Source of the DNA: Anaerolineaceae bacterium UBA6801
GTDB taxonomy: Bacteria; Chloroflexota; Anaerolineae; Anaerolineales; Anaerolineaceae
Length of the DNA stretch: 6,239 nt
Assembly (NCBI GenBank): GCA_002452315.1
Contig: DKFH01000073.1
Coordinates: forward strand, 13,173-19,411
Reading direction: 5' to 3'
The notes beneath the pieces are model-generated. The model had not been told where the DNA came from, made no database searches, and saw only the letters and a list, made by a program, of their open reading frames with translations. The translations under genes were made by a program, and so were the position numbers. Numbering within the stretch: the first letter of the stretch is position 1; the number at the start of each line of letters is the position of its first letter. Of the stretch, positions 5,358 to 6,239 are shown piece by piece.

Positions 5358-6239
5358 TCACCATGTGCTTTTAATGATGCCCCCGCCCAGGCATTGTTCA
5401 CCCCGGTAGAGGACAGCCACCTGCCCGGGCGTGATCCCGCGCACAGGCTGATTGAATTTTAACCGAAATTCGTCGTCCGTGGCACTGGCCAAAGTCGCTG
5501 GAACCGGATTGGCCCGGTAGCGGATCATCACATCGACCTCCTCACCTGCGGCAGGCGGTTCCCCTGAAATCCAGTTCGGCGCGGTGGCCTGCAGGCTGCT
5601 TTTGCCGGCCTGATCCATAAACCCGACAATCAGGCGGTTGGAATGCGGCTCTTTTGCCACCACATAATATGGCTCTGGGGCAGAAATCCGAATCCCACGC
5701 CGTTGCCCAATAGTATAAAAAGCAAGCCCCTGGTGTTCGCCCAACACCCTGCCATTGAGATCCACAATTTCACCAGGCGCTTCCGTTTCGGGCGCGAAAC
5801 GGGACAAAAAATCACGGTAATCCACATCCCCCAAAAAACACAAATCCTGGCTGTCGTGCCGGTCCGCTACGGGGAGGTTGAGCGCTTTAGCTTGCTGTCG
5901 AACCTGCGTCTTGGTCAATTCGCCCAAAGGCAGCAGACTGCGCTGGAGCTGTTGTTGCGAAAGCTGCGACAGCATATAAGATTGGTCTTTCGTCCGGTCC
6001 AGTCCCCGCAGCAGCTGAACCTGGCCGTTTTCACCGGGGACAATGCGCGCATAATGCCCGGTCGCAAAATAATCCGCGCCCTGTTCTAAGGCATAGGACT
6101 GCAGAATGCCCCATTTGACCTGGGGATTGCAAAACAGGCAGGGGTTGGGTGTATTTCCAGCCACATATTGCTCGATAAATGCTTTGACTACCCGCTGATA
6201 AAAGCGTTCACGCACATCCAGGGCGACAAAAGGCACGCC
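5358..6239 (-). CDS. mnmA: tRNA-specific 2-thiouridylase MnmA, N-terminus cut by window edge
   Basis: MnmA activates U34 of tRNA Lys, Glu and Gln with ATP and inserts sulfur passed along a persulfide relay, giving s2U34 for accurate decoding. The 293 or so residues seen cover the middle and C-terminus. Counting the GTG at 6236 as residue 1, TPNPCLFCN at 29-37 holds the catalytic Cys33, ATGHYAR at 58-64 and KDQSYMLSQL at 83-92 are family landmarks, and DSQDLCFLGD at 128-137 holds the second catalytic Cys133. GQRRGI at 177-182 opens the central and C-terminal beta domains, which end in CLGGGIIKS near the stop. That GTG is an internal Val, not the start: the ATP-binding SGGVDSS loop, normally some 75-100 residues further upstream, lies outside the window. 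It is the most upstream visible gene of the minus-strand block, followed after 36 bases by a small membrane protein. All visible key residues are intact. Confidence 0.96.
   Translation of the reverse strand, partial: GVPFVALDVRERFYQRVVKAFIEQYVAGNTPNPCLFCNPQVKWGILQSYALEQGADYFATGHYARIVPGENGQVQLLRGLDRTKDQSYMLSQLSQQQLQRSLLPLGELTKTQVRQQAKALNLPVADRHDSQDLCFLGDVDYRDFLSRFAPETEAPGEIVDLNGRVLGEHQGLAFYTIGQRRGIRISAPEPYYVVAKEPHSNRLIVGFMDQAGKSSLQATAPNWISGEPPAAGEEVDVMIRYRANPVPATLASATDDEFRLKFNQPVRGITPGQVAVLYRGEQCLGGGIIKSTW

Larger units (their letters stand above)
2096..6239 (-). other. Probable five-gene operon mnmA - small membrane protein - pRiA4b ORF-3 - trmI - Nudix
   Basis: All five genes run on the minus strand with gaps of 36, 54, 35 and 65 bases, no intrinsic terminator inside, and one strong terminator after the last gene. 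Two of the five modify tRNA (U34 thiolation and A58 methylation). At least one internal promoter, before the Nudix gene, is likely. The upstream limit lies outside the window. Co-transcription is inferred from spacing. Confidence 0.6.

Noticed and set aside
5643..6089. 148-codon plus-strand open frame opposite mnmA
   Set aside because: It lies wholly antisense to conserved mnmA sequence including the second catalytic Cys, and its translation resembles no protein family I know.

Overview
The window looks like a chromosomal segment of a moderately GC-rich bacterium. The gene set is a TL5/CTC-type L25 ribosomal protein with an acidic tail, a long NfeD-type membrane protease, a TrmI-type tRNA m1A58 methyltransferase, a CoA-type Nudix hydrolase and MnmA. 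TrmI is patchily distributed in bacteria, so a Chloroflexota (Anaerolineae-like) host is my best guess. That is an inference from gene content; there is no rRNA or other firm marker here.

Layout. From 1080 to 1 on the minus strand runs the N-terminal 360 residues of an NfeD/ClpP-class membrane serine protease, cut by the window edge. It is divergent from an L25 gene at 1332-2021 (plus), which has a good sigma70-like promoter at 1205-1233. L25 converges on a block of five minus-strand genes, and a 12-bp bidirectional hairpin terminator sits between them at 2047-2076.

The minus-strand block, in transcription order, is mnmA (5' end beyond the window, 6239-5358), a three-helix small membrane protein (5321-5052), a pRiA4b ORF-3 family protein (4997-3594), trmI (3558-2767) and a NudL-like Nudix hydrolase (2701-2096). 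Intergenic gaps are 36, 54, 35 and 65 bases and all stop codons are intact, so a polycistronic transcript ending at the shared terminator is plausible. The Nudix gene also has its own extended -10 element placed so that the RNA would start at the ATG, giving a leaderless message.

Functionally, mnmA (s2U34) and trmI (m1A58) both modify tRNA and L25 binds 5S rRNA, so the window has a translation theme with a CoA/nucleotide housekeeping enzyme attached. The outlier is the pRiA4b ORF-3 gene. It is visibly more AT-rich than its neighbours, carries a long C-terminal half I cannot assign, and interrupts the tRNA-modification block. I see no CRISPR array, transposase, tRNA or rRNA. No clearly new multi-gene system is present; the pRiA4b-type fusion protein and the leaderless Nudix gene are the points most worth checking.
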